A stretch of 64,000 bases of DNA from DATLWN01 sp964492895 (GTDB lineage Bacteria; Pseudomonadota; Zetaproteobacteria; Mariprofundales; Mariprofundaceae), in assembly GCA_964492895.1 (NCBI GenBank), contig CAZBLR010000004.1:37490-101489 (forward strand), in the 5' to 3' direction. Under the pieces are notes generated by a model. That model was not told the DNA's origin. It ran no database searches and worked only from the letters and a program-made list of their open reading frames with translations. Positions 35,281 through 44,061 of this stretch are shown here, piece by piece (within the stretch, counting starts at the first letter, position 1; each line of letters starts with the position of its first letter). The position numbers were made by a program, and so were the translations under genes.

Positions 35281-37285
35281 CCTCAACCGGCTGGGGGAAT
35301 CCAGCAGTCCCTACCTGCTCCAGCACAAGGACAATCCGGTGCACTGGCAGCCGTGGGACGATGCCGCCCTGGCCGCCGCCCGGGAGCTGAACCGACCGAT
35401 CCTGCTTTCCGTCGGCTACGCCACCTGCCACTGGTGCCACGTGATGGCACGCGAATGCTTCGAGGATCCGCGCATCGCGGCCCAGATGAACGCCGATTTC
35501 GTCTGCATCAAGGTCGACCGCGAACAGCGGCCGGACATCGACGCCGTCTATCAGGGTGCGGCGCAGGCCCTGGTCGGCCATGGCGGCTGGCCGCTGACGG
35601 TGTTCCTGACCCCGGATCTGGAGCCCTTCCACGCCGGCACCTATTTCCCGCCCACCGACCGCCACGAGCTGCCGGCCCTGCCGCGCCTGCTGGCGGCCCT
35701 GACCCACTCCTGGTCCACGCGCCAGACCGAGATCCGCCATAATGCCGTGCAGCTGACGGATGCCATCCGCAGCCGCCATGTGGCCGAGGCGGCCAGCGAA
35801 CTGCCGCCCCCGGAACCGGTCGGGGCGATGGCCATGTGGATGCACGAGTACGATGCCGAACACGGCGGCTTCGGCCCGGTACCGAAGTTCCCGCAGCCGC
35901 CGGTGCTGTCGATGATGCTGGAGCTTTCCCTGCTGACCGGCAGGACCAAGGCCCTGGATGCCGTGCATCATACCCTCGCCGCCATGACCGCCGGCGGCAT
36001 CTTCGACCATATCGGCGGCGGCTTCCACCGCTACAGCACCGATGCCGAGTGGCTGGTGCCGCATTTCGAGAAGATGCTGTACGACAACGCCCAGTTGCTG
36101 GGCCTGTACGCCCGGGCCCAGGTCAACCGCCCGCACCCGGCCTATCTGCGCGTCATCCGCGACACCGTGGCCTGGCTGCAGGCCGAGATGCGCGATGCCG
36201 ACACCGGCCTGTTCTATGCGGCGCAGGACGCTGACGCCGACCATCGCGAGGGGATCTTCCACACCTGGACGCTGGACGAGCTTAAGCAAGCCCTGTCCGC
36301 GGAGGATCTGGCGCTGTTCGTACGCAGCTACGGCATCAGCGAGGCGGGCAACTTCGAGGGCCGCAACATCCCGTACCGCCGGATGGGCGAAGAGCCGGGG
36401 CCCGACGAGGAGCGCCTGGCCGCCATCCGCAGGACCCTGAACACGGCGCGCGGGCAGCGCACCCGCCCGGAGACCGACACCAAGCTCCTGACCGACTGGA
36501 ACGCGCTGACGATCGCCGGCCTGGCCGAGGCCGGGCGGCGGCTGGATGTGCCGGAATGGCTGGCCATGGCCGCCGACAACGCCCGGACGCTGCTCGATAC
36601 CATGGTCGATGCCGACGGGCGCGTGCTGCACTGCCAGTCCAAAGGCCAACGGGAGCACGAGCGTTTCGCCGACGACGCGGCCCAGCTGGCCTGGGCTCTG
36701 TTGATGCTGTACCAGACGACCGGCCAGGCCCAATGGCTGGCCGAGGCCGAGCGCATCGCCGAGCGGATGTTCGCGGACTTCATGATCGAGGGCGGGGCGC
36801 TGGCCATGACCCCGGCCGGCGCAGCGGTGCCATTGCAGCGGCCGGTGCCGGTCTTCGACAACGTGGCCCCGTCCGCCAACGGCATGGCCGCTCGCCTGTG
36901 CGTGGCCCTGTACGGACTGAGCTCGGACGAACGCTGGCGTGCGCGCGCCGAGGGCATCTTCCGGGGCCTGGCCTCGCATCTGGCGCACGCCCCGGGTTCG
37001 GTGCCGATGCTGACCCTGGCCCGGCTGGGACTGGCCACCGGCACCCCGCATCTGCAGCTGAAGGGCGATGACGACGGCGCGCTGGCCCGCATCTTCTGGT
37101 CCGGGATGCACCCGCTGCTGACGCTCGGCTACCCGGATTCCGGACCGGCCGGCGCCTCGCTGTGCGCCGGCACCAGCTGCCAGCCGCCGGTCAGCGACGC
37201 CCCGGCCCTGCTGGCGACCCTGGCCGGCTGGCGCGAGACGCTGGCATCCACCCTGAACCAAGCAGGACCCGTACGCATCGGATAG
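35264..37285 (+). CDS. DUF255 thioredoxin-domain protein (YyaL/SPATA20-like)
   Basis: The 673-residue protein has an N-terminal thioredoxin-like domain, SPYLLQHKDNPVHWQPW then VGYATCHWCHVMARECFED, with the C-x-x-C of the family. A long alpha/alpha-barrel part related to glycoside-hydrolase-like folds follows (GGIFDHIGGGFHRYSTD, HFEKMLYDNAQLL). The biochemical function of the family is not known. It overlaps the Rieske gene, hinting at linked expression and possibly a redox role. Confidence 0.9.
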   Translation: MTSPIDLNRLGESSSPYLLQHKDNPVHWQPWDDAALAAARELNRPILLSVGYATCHWCHVMARECFEDPRIAAQMNADFVCIKVDREQRPDIDAVYQGAAQALVGHGGWPLTVFLTPDLEPFHAGTYFPPTDRHELPALPRLLAALTHSWSTRQTEIRHNAVQLTDAIRSRHVAEAASELPPPEPVGAMAMWMHEYDAEHGGFGPVPKFPQPPVLSMMLELSLLTGRTKALDAVHHTLAAMTAGGIFDHIGGGFHRYSTDAEWLVPHFEKMLYDNAQLLGLYARAQVNRPHPAYLRVIRDTVAWLQAEMRDADTGLFYAAQDADADHREGIFHTWTLDELKQALSAEDLALFVRSYGISEAGNFEGRNIPYRRMGEEPGPDEERLAAIRRTLNTARGQRTRPETDTKLLTDWNALTIAGLAEAGRRLDVPEWLAMAADNARTLLDTMVDADGRVLHCQSKGQREHERFADDAAQLAWALLMLYQTTGQAQWLAEAERIAERMFADFMIEGGALAMTPAGAAVPLQRPVPVFDNVAPSANGMAARLCVALYGLSSDERWRARAEGIFRGLASHLAHAPGSVPMLTLARLGLATGTPHLQLKGDDDGALARIFWSGMHPLLTLGYPDSGPAGASLCAGTSCQPPVSDAPALLATLAGWRETLASTLNQAGPVRIG

Positions 37286-37330
37286 GGCGGCGCGTTCGCC
37301 TTTTGCGATCGCAGCCCCTAGATTCGGGCC

Positions 37331-38182
37331 ATGACTGCACATGCTCCGATCGGCGTATTCGACTCCGGTGTCGGGGGTCTATCCGTGTTGCGCGAGATCC
37401 GCGCCCTGCTCCCGCATGAAGACCTGATCTACATCGCCGACTCCCGGTATACGCCGTACGGCAACAAGTCGCAGTCCTTCATCCAGGAGCGGTCCATCCA
37501 CCTGGCCGGATTCCTGTGCCGCCATCAGGCCAAGGCCGTCGTCATCGCCTGCAACACCGCCACCGCCGCCGCCGCCGAGCTGCTGCGCGGCCGCCTGTCC
37601 GTGCCGGTCGTCGGCATGGAGCCGGCCGTCAAGCCGGCCGCGGCCGCCAGCCGCAACGGCCGCATCGGGGTGCTGGCGACCGAGGGCACGCTCAAAAGCG
37701 CCCGCTTCGCGGCCCTGCTCAGCCGTTTCGCCGACGGCCTGGAGGTGCATACCCAGCCCTGCCACGGCCTGGTCGAGCAGGTCGAACAGGGCGACACCGA
37801 CGGCCCGGTCACGCGCCTGCTGCTGACGCGCTACCTGGCGCCGCTGACGCGCGCGGGCGTGGACACCATCATCCTCGGTTGCACGCATTACCCATTCCTG
37901 AGACCGGCGATCGCCGACATCGTCGGTCCGGACATCGCCCTGATCGACACCGGCGGGGCCGTGGCCCGCCACCTCAGGCACCGCCTCGACCAGGCCGGGC
38001 TGCTGGCCGGGCGCGGCCGGGCCGGCCGTACCGATGTATGGACCAGCGGCGATGGCAAGCAACTGCAGCCGGTGATCGACCGCCTGTGGCCGGAGCAGGT
38101 AGAGCTGCGCGAGCTAGCGACGGACGGGGATCAGAACGGGACCGGCTTGCCGTCGAAGGCGACGAAGGCCCCGACCCCGTAG
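37331..38182 (+). CDS. murI: Glutamate racemase
   Basis: MurI makes D-glutamate for peptidoglycan. The 283-residue protein has IGVFDSGVGGLSVLREI at the N-terminus. The two catalytic cysteines are C74 (VIACNTATAA) and C184 (ILGCTHYPFL). The C-terminal 15 to 20 residues (NGTGLPSKATKAPTP) are encoded in the region that overlaps the opposing SDR gene by 52 bases, so the true C-terminus is longer and of lower complexity than usual. Confidence 0.95.
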   Translation: MTAHAPIGVFDSGVGGLSVLREIRALLPHEDLIYIADSRYTPYGNKSQSFIQERSIHLAGFLCRHQAKAVVIACNTATAAAAELLRGRLSVPVVGMEPAVKPAAAASRNGRIGVLATEGTLKSARFAALLSRFADGLEVHTQPCHGLVEQVEQGDTDGPVTRLLLTRYLAPLTRAGVDTIILGCTHYPFLRPAIADIVGPDIALIDTGGAVARHLRHRLDQAGLLAGRGRAGRTDVWTSGDGKQLQPVIDRLWPEQVELRELATDGDQNGTGLPSKATKAPTP

Positions 38183-38793
38183 TCATCCACATGCGCCAGC
38201 ACCCGGGCCATGCCCCGGACCGAATCGGCCACCTCAATGAGCCCGCCGGGGCCGCCCATATCCGTACGCACCCAGCCCGGATGCAGCGCGATCACGCGCA
38301 CCCCGCGAGGCGCCAGGTCGATGGCCAGCGAGCGGGACACGATCACCAGCGCCGCCTTGGCCGCCCGGTAGGCATAGCAACCGCCGCTGGTGTTGTCGGT
38401 GCTCGAGCCCATCTTCGAACTGACGTTGGCGATCACGCCCCCGTCGGCCATCCGTTCCCCCAGTGCCTGCACCACGCGCACGGGCCCGATACAGTCCACC
38501 TCGAACACCTGGCGCATGACCTCCGGGCTTACCGATTCCAGCGACTGTGCACTCGGACCGTAGATGCCGGCATTGTTGATCAACAGGTCGATGCGCGCCG
38601 GCAGCTGGGCCGCCGCGGTGTCGAGATCGCCCGTCACGTCGATGGGCACGGCATGCAGGCGCGGATCATCGATACCCGACAGGCCGCCGGGATCGCGACG
38701 GAAGCCGGCCCAGACCTCGTCGCCCTGTTCCAGATAATGCCGGACGAAGCCGAGGCCGATGCCCCGGTTCGCCCCCGTGATCACCACATTCAT
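38131..38793 (-). CDS. Short-chain dehydrogenase/reductase
   Basis: This NAD(P)-dependent oxidoreductase has 220 residues from the ATG at 38793. The Rossmann motif is ITGANRGIGLG, then LLINNAGIYG and the active-site pair in CYAYRAAKAAL (Y-x3-K), with a serine in NVSSKMGS. It resembles the C-factor/sniffer group (CsgA-like SDRs). The start is supported by GGAGG five bases upstream. The 3' end overlaps murI by 52 bases in convergent orientation. Confidence 0.87.
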   Translation of the reverse strand: MNVVITGANRGIGLGFVRHYLEQGDEVWAGFRRDPGGLSGIDDPRLHAVPIDVTGDLDTAAAQLPARIDLLINNAGIYGPSAQSLESVSPEVMRQVFEVDCIGPVRVVQALGERMADGGVIANVSSKMGSSTDNTSGGCYAYRAAKAALVIVSRSLAIDLAPRGVRVIALHPGWVRTDMGGPGGLIEVADSVRGMARVLAHVDDYGVGAFVAFDGKPVPF

Positions 38794-38855
38794 CGTGTCC
38801 TCCACGGCGCCGCCGGGCATGGCATCGGCGCGCCTACTGCTGTTACACTGCGTCA

Positions 38856-39293
38856 ATGCCCAGCCTAGCCACCGCGGCGCCCGCGCGCCAAGACCTGCGC
38901 CGCCTGCTGACCGGCAGCGGTGCCGACCGCCTGCTGCTGGTCCTCGCCATCGTCACCATCGCCGCATTGTGGCTGTGGATGCAGCGCGAGGTGCCGGCCG
39001 GCCCGCCCATGGTCATGATCTACCACGGCAAGCACCTGCTCGCCGAATACCCCATTCCGACCGGGGGCGCGCCGATCCATGTGCATGCGAAGGGCGACAT
39101 CGGGGTCTCGGACATCGTCATCGATACGCACGGCGTGCATTTCGAAAGCAGCCCCTGCATCGGCAAGCAATGCATCCTGGCCGGCACCAAGCACCACGCG
39201 GGCGACATCATCGCCTGCGTGCCCAACCGCATCCTGGTCAGCATCCGCGGCAGCGGCGCGCGCAACGACGGCTATGACGGCATCGTCCAGTAA
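38856..39293 (+). CDS. NusG domain II-containing membrane-anchored protein
   Basis: The 145-residue protein has one N-terminal membrane helix (about residues 24-42). The NusG-II fold that follows is outside the membrane, with VMIYHGKHLLAEYPI, DIVIDTHGVHFESSPCIGKQC and IIACVPNRILVSI. Known relatives are found next to Gx transporters and flavin-transfer genes in redox clusters. It starts a five-gene plus-strand run: the Gx transporter gene follows after four bases. Confidence 0.8.
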   Translation: MPSLATAAPARQDLRRLLTGSGADRLLLVLAIVTIAALWLWMQREVPAGPPMVMIYHGKHLLAEYPIPTGGAPIHVHAKGDIGVSDIVIDTHGVHFESSPCIGKQCILAGTKHHAGDIIACVPNRILVSIRGSGARNDGYDGIVQ

Positions 39294-39297
39294 GGCG

Positions 39298-39822
39298 ATG
39301 AACGCCACCGCCCCGGACCGCCCCGACCTCGACAGGCTGCGTGCGCAGGCCCGCTGGCTGTCGCTGCTGCTGGTGGCCATCGGCCTGCACGTGTTCGAGT
39401 CCGCCCTGCCCAGCCTCGGCCCCTGGTTCAAGCCGGGCCTGGCCAATATCGTGACCCTGCTGGCGCTGGTCATGCTGGGCCCGCGTGCCGCCGTGACGCT
39501 GGCCCTGGGCCGGGTGCTGCTCGGCAGCATGTTCATCGGCACCCTGCTGACGCCGACCTTCTTTTTGAGCCTCAGCGGCACCATCGCCGCCACCACCGTG
39601 ATCCTGGCCGCCTGGCGCTGGCTGCCGGGCGTCAGCCTGGTCGGCATCAGCCTGCTCGGGGCCATGGCGCACATGGTGGCGCAATTCGTCGTGGTCGAGC
39701 ACTTCTACATCCAGCAGCCGGCGCTGTATCACCTGCTGCCGCCGATGCTGCTGCTGTCCGCCGCCACCGGATGGATCAATGGCGCGCTTGCCGCCTATCT
39801 TTGCGCTAGAGTGCGCCCGTGA
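39298..39822 (+). CDS. Gx transporter family protein
   Basis: The 174-residue integral membrane protein has about five helices and resembles the Gx/ECF-type S-component family (sometimes annotated as heptaprenyl diphosphate synthase component I). Typical segments are SLGPWFKPGLANIVTLLAL and GRVLLGSMFIGTLLTPTFFLSLSG. The substrate is unknown. It lies four bases after the NusG-II gene and overlaps the TonB-like gene by four bases (GTGA). Confidence 0.78.
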   Translation: MNATAPDRPDLDRLRAQARWLSLLLVAIGLHVFESALPSLGPWFKPGLANIVTLLALVMLGPRAAVTLALGRVLLGSMFIGTLLTPTFFLSLSGTIAATTVILAAWRWLPGVSLVGISLLGAMAHMVAQFVVVEHFYIQQPALYHLLPPMLLLSAATGWINGALAAYLCARVRP

Positions 39823-40739
39823 TCGACGAGAACCCTTCCCTGGAACGTCGCCGCCTCGGCATCGCGCTCGCTGCCAGCGTCGCCATGCACGTACTGCTGG
39901 TGATGCTGATCGCCTTTAACCACCACGACAGGCCGTTGCCCAAGAAGGCAGCGCCGCAGATCATGGACGTGGTCATGCTGCCGAGCACCGAGAGCCTCAA
40001 GACCCCGCCGAAGGATGCCAAGGCCATCTCCAACCGCAATGCCGTCGGCTCCAGCCGCAATGCCAAGGACAACATGACCCGGGCCGCCCGCAGCCCGGTG
40101 GTCGGCAACCGGCAGCCGGGACCGAGGCCTGCACCGCCGACGGCGCCGCGCACACCGCCGCCGCTGCCCGAACCGGTGCCCGAGCGGCGCACACGCACCC
40201 TGGCCCGTCGCGACCTGACGCTGGACAAGATGACGCCCAAGGACACGCCGAACATCAAGAAGCCGGAGCCGAAGCATCCGCCGCTGCCGAAGATCCCGAT
40301 GTCCGACCTGATGCCGTCGAGCATGGCCCTGGCCGAGCTGTCGCGGGATTTCGAACGCGAACGTCGCCTCAAGGACATGCTGAACAAGTCGGCGGACATC
40401 CCGATCAACACGCGCCAGGAAAAGTACGCGCCATACGCCCATTCCCTGGTGCAGGCGCTGGAGAACCAGTGGCGGCCGGGCCAGGCCGATTACGGCGCCT
40501 ATACGTCGGACGATCGCAAGGTACTGATGCGCGTGACCATCAACAGCAACGGCGATCTCGGCGGTCTCGAGATCCTGCGTCCGAGCCCGATCGCGCAGCT
40601 CAACGACAGCGCCGTGGCCGCCGTCCACGCCGCCGCACCCTTCAAGCCACTGCCCAGTTCCTGGGGACTGGACAGGGTCAGCTTCTACCTGACCTTCGAG
40701 ATCATCAATGACCGGTTCGTCTTCCACACCGCCTACTAG
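39819..40739 (+). CDS. TonB-like energy transducer
   Basis: The 306-residue protein has an N-terminal anchor helix (about 13-33) and a Pro-rich linker (about 100-170; PRPAPPTAPRTPPPLPEPVPE). The C-terminal domain of TonB type follows (YAPYAHSLVQALENQW, VLMRVTINSNGDLGGLEILRPSPIAQLNDSAVAAV). It would couple the proton gradient to outer-membrane transport, but no exbB, exbD or receptor adjoins it. It starts with GTG at 39819 and overlaps mutY by 32 bases. Confidence 0.8.
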   Translation: MIDENPSLERRRLGIALAASVAMHVLLVMLIAFNHHDRPLPKKAAPQIMDVVMLPSTESLKTPPKDAKAISNRNAVGSSRNAKDNMTRAARSPVVGNRQPGPRPAPPTAPRTPPPLPEPVPERRTRTLARRDLTLDKMTPKDTPNIKKPEPKHPPLPKIPMSDLMPSSMALAELSRDFERERRLKDMLNKSADIPINTRQEKYAPYAHSLVQALENQWRPGQADYGAYTSDDRKVLMRVTINSNGDLGGLEILRPSPIAQLNDSAVAAVHAAAPFKPLPSSWGLDRVSFYLTFEIINDRFVFHTAY

Positions 40740-41691
40740 ACGACGGGCCGACGCGCTGCTCGCCTGGTACGGAAGCCATGCCCGCGACCTGCCGTGGCGG
40801 CGCACGCGCGACCCCTATGCCATCTGGGTGTCCGAGATCATGCTGCAGCAGACCCAGGTGGCCACGGTGCTTCCGCGCTACGCAGCCTGGCTGCAGCGCT
40901 TCCCCGACATCGCCGCCCTGGCCGCAGCCGGGGACGATGCGGTGATGAAGGCCTGGGAAGGCCTCGGCTACTACCGCCGCGCCCGCATGCTGCACCGGGC
41001 CGCGACCATCATGACCGAGCGCCACGGCGGTCGTTTCCCCGAGGCCTTCGCGGACATCCGCGCCCTTCCCGGCATCGGCCGTTCCACGGCCGGGGCGATC
41101 AGCGCCTTCTGCTTCGATGCGCCGACACCGGTGCTCGACGGCAACGTCAAGCGCGTGCTGCGCCGCTGGTACGGCCGGCCGGAGGCCACCGAGCGGCAGC
41201 TGTGGGCATGGGCCGAGGCCGAAATCGCCGCCCGGGACGACCCGGCCACCTGGAATCAGGCCATGATGGAGATCGGGGCCATGGTCTGCCTGCCGCGGCA
41301 TGCGGACTGTACCGCCTGCCCCGTGCAGGCATACTGCGCCACGGCCTTCAGGGAGACGGCGGCATCCGCGCCGCAGCCGCGGCCGGCGGTGCGCGCCGTG
41401 CACTGGCGGGTCCACCTGCATCTGGATGCGCACAAGGGCATCTGGCTGATGCAGCGGCCGGCGCCTGGCATCTGGGCCGGGCTGTGGGCCCCGCCGATCA
41501 GCGAGCTGGCGGCGGCACCGGCGGAACAACCGGCGCATATCCACCCGCTGACGCACCGGCGCCTGCACCTGTACGCATCGGCCGCCGACATTCCCCCGGT
41601 CGGGGATGGTCAATGGTTCCGCCATCTCGGCGAGGTGGCGCTGCCCACCGGCATCCGGCGCCTGCTCGCCAAGCAGGGGATCTCGCTGTGA
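40708..41691 (+). CDS. mutY: Adenine DNA glycosylase
   Basis: MutY removes adenine mispaired with 8-oxoguanine. The 327-residue protein has the helix-hairpin-helix segment ALPGIGRSTAGAIS with the catalytic aspartate in PVLDGNVKRVL. The [4Fe-4S] site is C-x6-C-x2-C-x5-C in CLPRHADCTACPVQAYC. A short NUDIX-like C-terminal domain (WAGLWAPPIS ... HPLTHRRLHL) follows. It begins inside the end of the TonB-like gene and overlaps ggt by four bases. Confidence 0.96.
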   Translation: MTGSSSTPPTRRRADALLAWYGSHARDLPWRRTRDPYAIWVSEIMLQQTQVATVLPRYAAWLQRFPDIAALAAAGDDAVMKAWEGLGYYRRARMLHRAATIMTERHGGRFPEAFADIRALPGIGRSTAGAISAFCFDAPTPVLDGNVKRVLRRWYGRPEATERQLWAWAEAEIAARDDPATWNQAMMEIGAMVCLPRHADCTACPVQAYCATAFRETAASAPQPRPAVRAVHWRVHLHLDAHKGIWLMQRPAPGIWAGLWAPPISELAAAPAEQPAHIHPLTHRRLHLYASAADIPPVGDGQWFRHLGEVALPTGIRRLLAKQGISL

Positions 41692-43510
41692 GGCCGGCAG
41701 CGCTGAAGGCACGATGGCTGCTCGCACTGCTGCTGGCGATCCCGGTCAGCGCGCATGCCGCAGCCGTGCATGCCGCAGCCGTGCATGCCGGCATGGTGGT
41801 CGCCGCCNNNNNNNNNNNNNNNNNNNNNNNNNNNNNNNNNNNNNNNNNNNNNNNNNNNNNNNNNNNNNNNNNNNNNNNNNNNNNNNNNNNNNNNNNNNNN
41901 NNNNNNNGCATGCCGCAGCCGTGCATGCCGCAGCCGTGCATGCCGGCATGGTGGTCGCCGCCGAGCCGCAGGCGGCCGACGCCGGCAAGGCCGTGCTCGA
42001 TGCCGGCGGCAATGCCTTCGATGCCGCGGCGGCCACGGCACTGGCCCTCGGCGTCGTCGAACCCGAATCCTCGGGCATCGGCGGCGGCGGCTTCTTCCTG
42101 CTCTACATCGCCAAGCAGCATCGTTACGTGATGATCGACGCGCGCGAGACCTCGCCGAGGCTGGCCGGGCACGGCGAGCTGTACCGCACGCAATCGAGCA
42201 TCGACGGCCCGCAGGCCGCCGGCGTGCCGGGCCTGATCGCCGGCGTCGACCGCCTGATCACCCGATACGGACATCTGGGCCGCCAGCAGGATACGGCGGC
42301 CGCGATTCATCTCGCCAGGGACGGCTTCGCCGCCACCACCCGCTACCGCCGCCTGGCCACGTGGCGGCGCGACGTGCTGCGCCGCTCCGCGGCCGCCCGC
42401 ATCTACCTCGACCACGGCGAGGTACCGGCGGCGGGCCGCCTGATCCGCCAGCCGGCCCTGGCCGAGACCCTGGCGCGCTTCGCCCGCCTGGGTGCCGGCG
42501 ACTTCTACCGCGGCCAGACGGCGGGAAGGCTGGTCGCCGACATGAAGCGCGACGGCGGGCTGATCCGCCTGGGCGACCTCGCCGCCTACCGTGCCGTCGA
42601 GCGCCGGCCGATGCAGTTCGACTGGCGGGGCTATCGCTTCGTCGCCGCCTCGCTGCCCTCGTCCGGCGGCCAGGTGCTGGCCGAGATCTTCGGCATGCTC
42701 AAGCATGACGATCTGAAAACGATGACGACCGTGGATCGCGATCACCTGCTGATCGAGGCCATGAAGCGCGCCTACCGCGACCGCAACGCCGATCTCGGCG
42801 ACCCGGCCTTCGTGCACATCCCGGACCTGTTGAACCCGTCGCGCCTGGCCAGGATGCGCGCCTCGATCCGCATGGACCGCGCCACCCCGATCTCCGAGCT
42901 CGGCCCCGCCCCGGCGTATCTCGACGGCAACAACACGACGCACTTCAGCATCATCGACCGCGACGGCAACATGGTCTCGGCCACGCTGTCGGTCAACTAC
43001 GGCTTCGGCTCGGGCTACGTATCCCCGGCCACCGGCATCCTGCTCAACGACGAGATGGACGATTTCGCCACCCGCCCGGGCGAGCCGAACGTCTACGGCC
43101 TGGTCCAGGGCAAGGCCAACGCCGTCGCCCCCGGCAAGCGCATGCTGTCCTCGATGACGCCGAGCATCGTCGTCGGCCCGAAGCGCACCTTCATCGTCGG
43201 CACGCCCGGCGGCTCGCGCATCATCTCGATGGTGATGCTGGCCTCGCTCGGCTTCATGCTGGATACGGCCCCGCCGGCCGCCTGGATCGCCGCCCCGCGC
43301 TTCCACGACCAATTCCTGCCGGACGAGGTGCAATACGAGAAGGGGGCGTTTTCGCCCGCGGTCGCGGCCGAGCTCGAACGGCGCGGGCATCACCTGAAAC
43401 AGGTCCGGCAATACGGCAACATGCAGGCCATCCTGTGGAACCGCGCCACGGGGGCGCTGACCGGGCTGCCCGACCCGCGCGGCGAGGGGCAGGCGGCGGT
43501 GAGCCGTTGA
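41688..43510 (+). CDS. ggt: Gamma-glutamyltransferase (interrupted by an assembly gap)
   Basis: GGT cleaves or transfers the gamma-glutamyl group of glutathione in the periplasm. The GTG at 41688 begins a signal peptide (ALKARWLLALLLAIPVSAHA) that runs into the 100-N gap. The frame continues after it with GMVVAAEPQAADAGKAVLDAGGNAFDAAAATAL. Removing the N run and one of the two identical 55-base flanks restores a single open frame of 555 codons. The autocatalytic threonine lies in GNNTTHFSIIDRDGNMVSATLSVN, and the oxyanion motif is GTPGGSRI. The gene is therefore very likely intact in the organism. Confidence 0.9.
41753..41807 (+). repeat. 55-base sequence repeated exactly on the far side of the N gap
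   Basis: These 55 bases equal 41908-41962 exactly. The segment contains two and a half copies of a 15-base unit (GCATGCCGCAGCCGT) encoding Ala/Val/His. It looks like the overlapping end of two contigs. Confidence 0.9.
41808..41907. other. Assembly gap, exactly 100 N
   Basis: The run of exactly 100 N is a standard placeholder, not a measured distance. Both edges carry the same 55-base sequence. Confidence 0.99.
41908..41962 (+). repeat. Second copy of the 55-base gap flank
   Basis: Identical to 41753-41807. From 41963 the sequence runs on into the mature GGT coding region. Confidence 0.9.
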
Positions 43511-43583
43511 CCGGAGCAATCTTTGCGCGCCCCGACCACTGGACAGCGGTGGCGGAGTGTCCATCCTTGATCCCACAGGCGGC

Positions 43584-44048
43584 ATGACGATGATCGAGAA
43601 GCTGAAAAGACTATGGCAATCCCCGAAGGTCAGGGACGATGGCCCGGAGAAGAATCTGGCCCTGGACCTGGCCGTGCTGATGGTCGAGGTCATGCGCCGG
43701 GATGGCCGCCTGGATCCGTCCGAGAAGCAGGCCATCCTGGAGGCGCTCGAACAGCGCTTCGACCTGAGCCGGGATCAGGCCCTGGCCCTGCTCGACCGCG
43801 CCAAGGACGAGGACGACCGCGCCTACGACCTGCACCGGTTCACGGCCCCGATCGTCAAGCACTTCTCGACCGCCGAACGCATCGACATGGTGCGGGACCT
43901 GTGGCAGGTGGCGATGGCCGACGGCCAGGTCGATCCCTACGAGGAACAGCTGATCCGCCGCATCGCCGAACTGGTCGGCATCTATCATCACGAGTTCATC
44001 GACGCCAAGATCGCCGCCCGGGACGGGCGCAGGCCGGCCAGGGACTGA
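43584..44048 (+). CDS. TerB-like helical protein
   Basis: From the ATG at 43584 the protein has 154 residues and is all helical. It shows the TerB-type pattern of acidic, metal-binding-like helices: LMVEVMRRDGRLDPSEKQAILEAL and VAMADGQVDPYEEQLIRRIAELVG. It is found widely as a stand-alone protein of unknown role; a link to tellurite resistance is not implied, since no other ter genes are present. A GTG at 43557 could extend it. It converges with the M48 peptidase gene. Confidence 0.8.
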   Translation: MTMIEKLKRLWQSPKVRDDGPEKNLALDLAVLMVEVMRRDGRLDPSEKQAILEALEQRFDLSRDQALALLDRAKDEDDRAYDLHRFTAPIVKHFSTAERIDMVRDLWQVAMADGQVDPYEEQLIRRIAELVGIYHHEFIDAKIAARDGRRPARD

Positions 44049-44061
44049 CTGCGCCGAACGC

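Noticed and set aside
41606..43735. Reading frames that run through the N gap, including one on the minus strand
   Set aside because: The 100 N are a placeholder. Frames joined through them are artefacts; the 55-base flank overlap gives the real join.
43584..44048. Tellurite resistance or a Ter-type stress/defence cluster
   Set aside because: Only one TerB-like protein is present, with no other ter genes nearby. Stand-alone TerB-like proteins are common.
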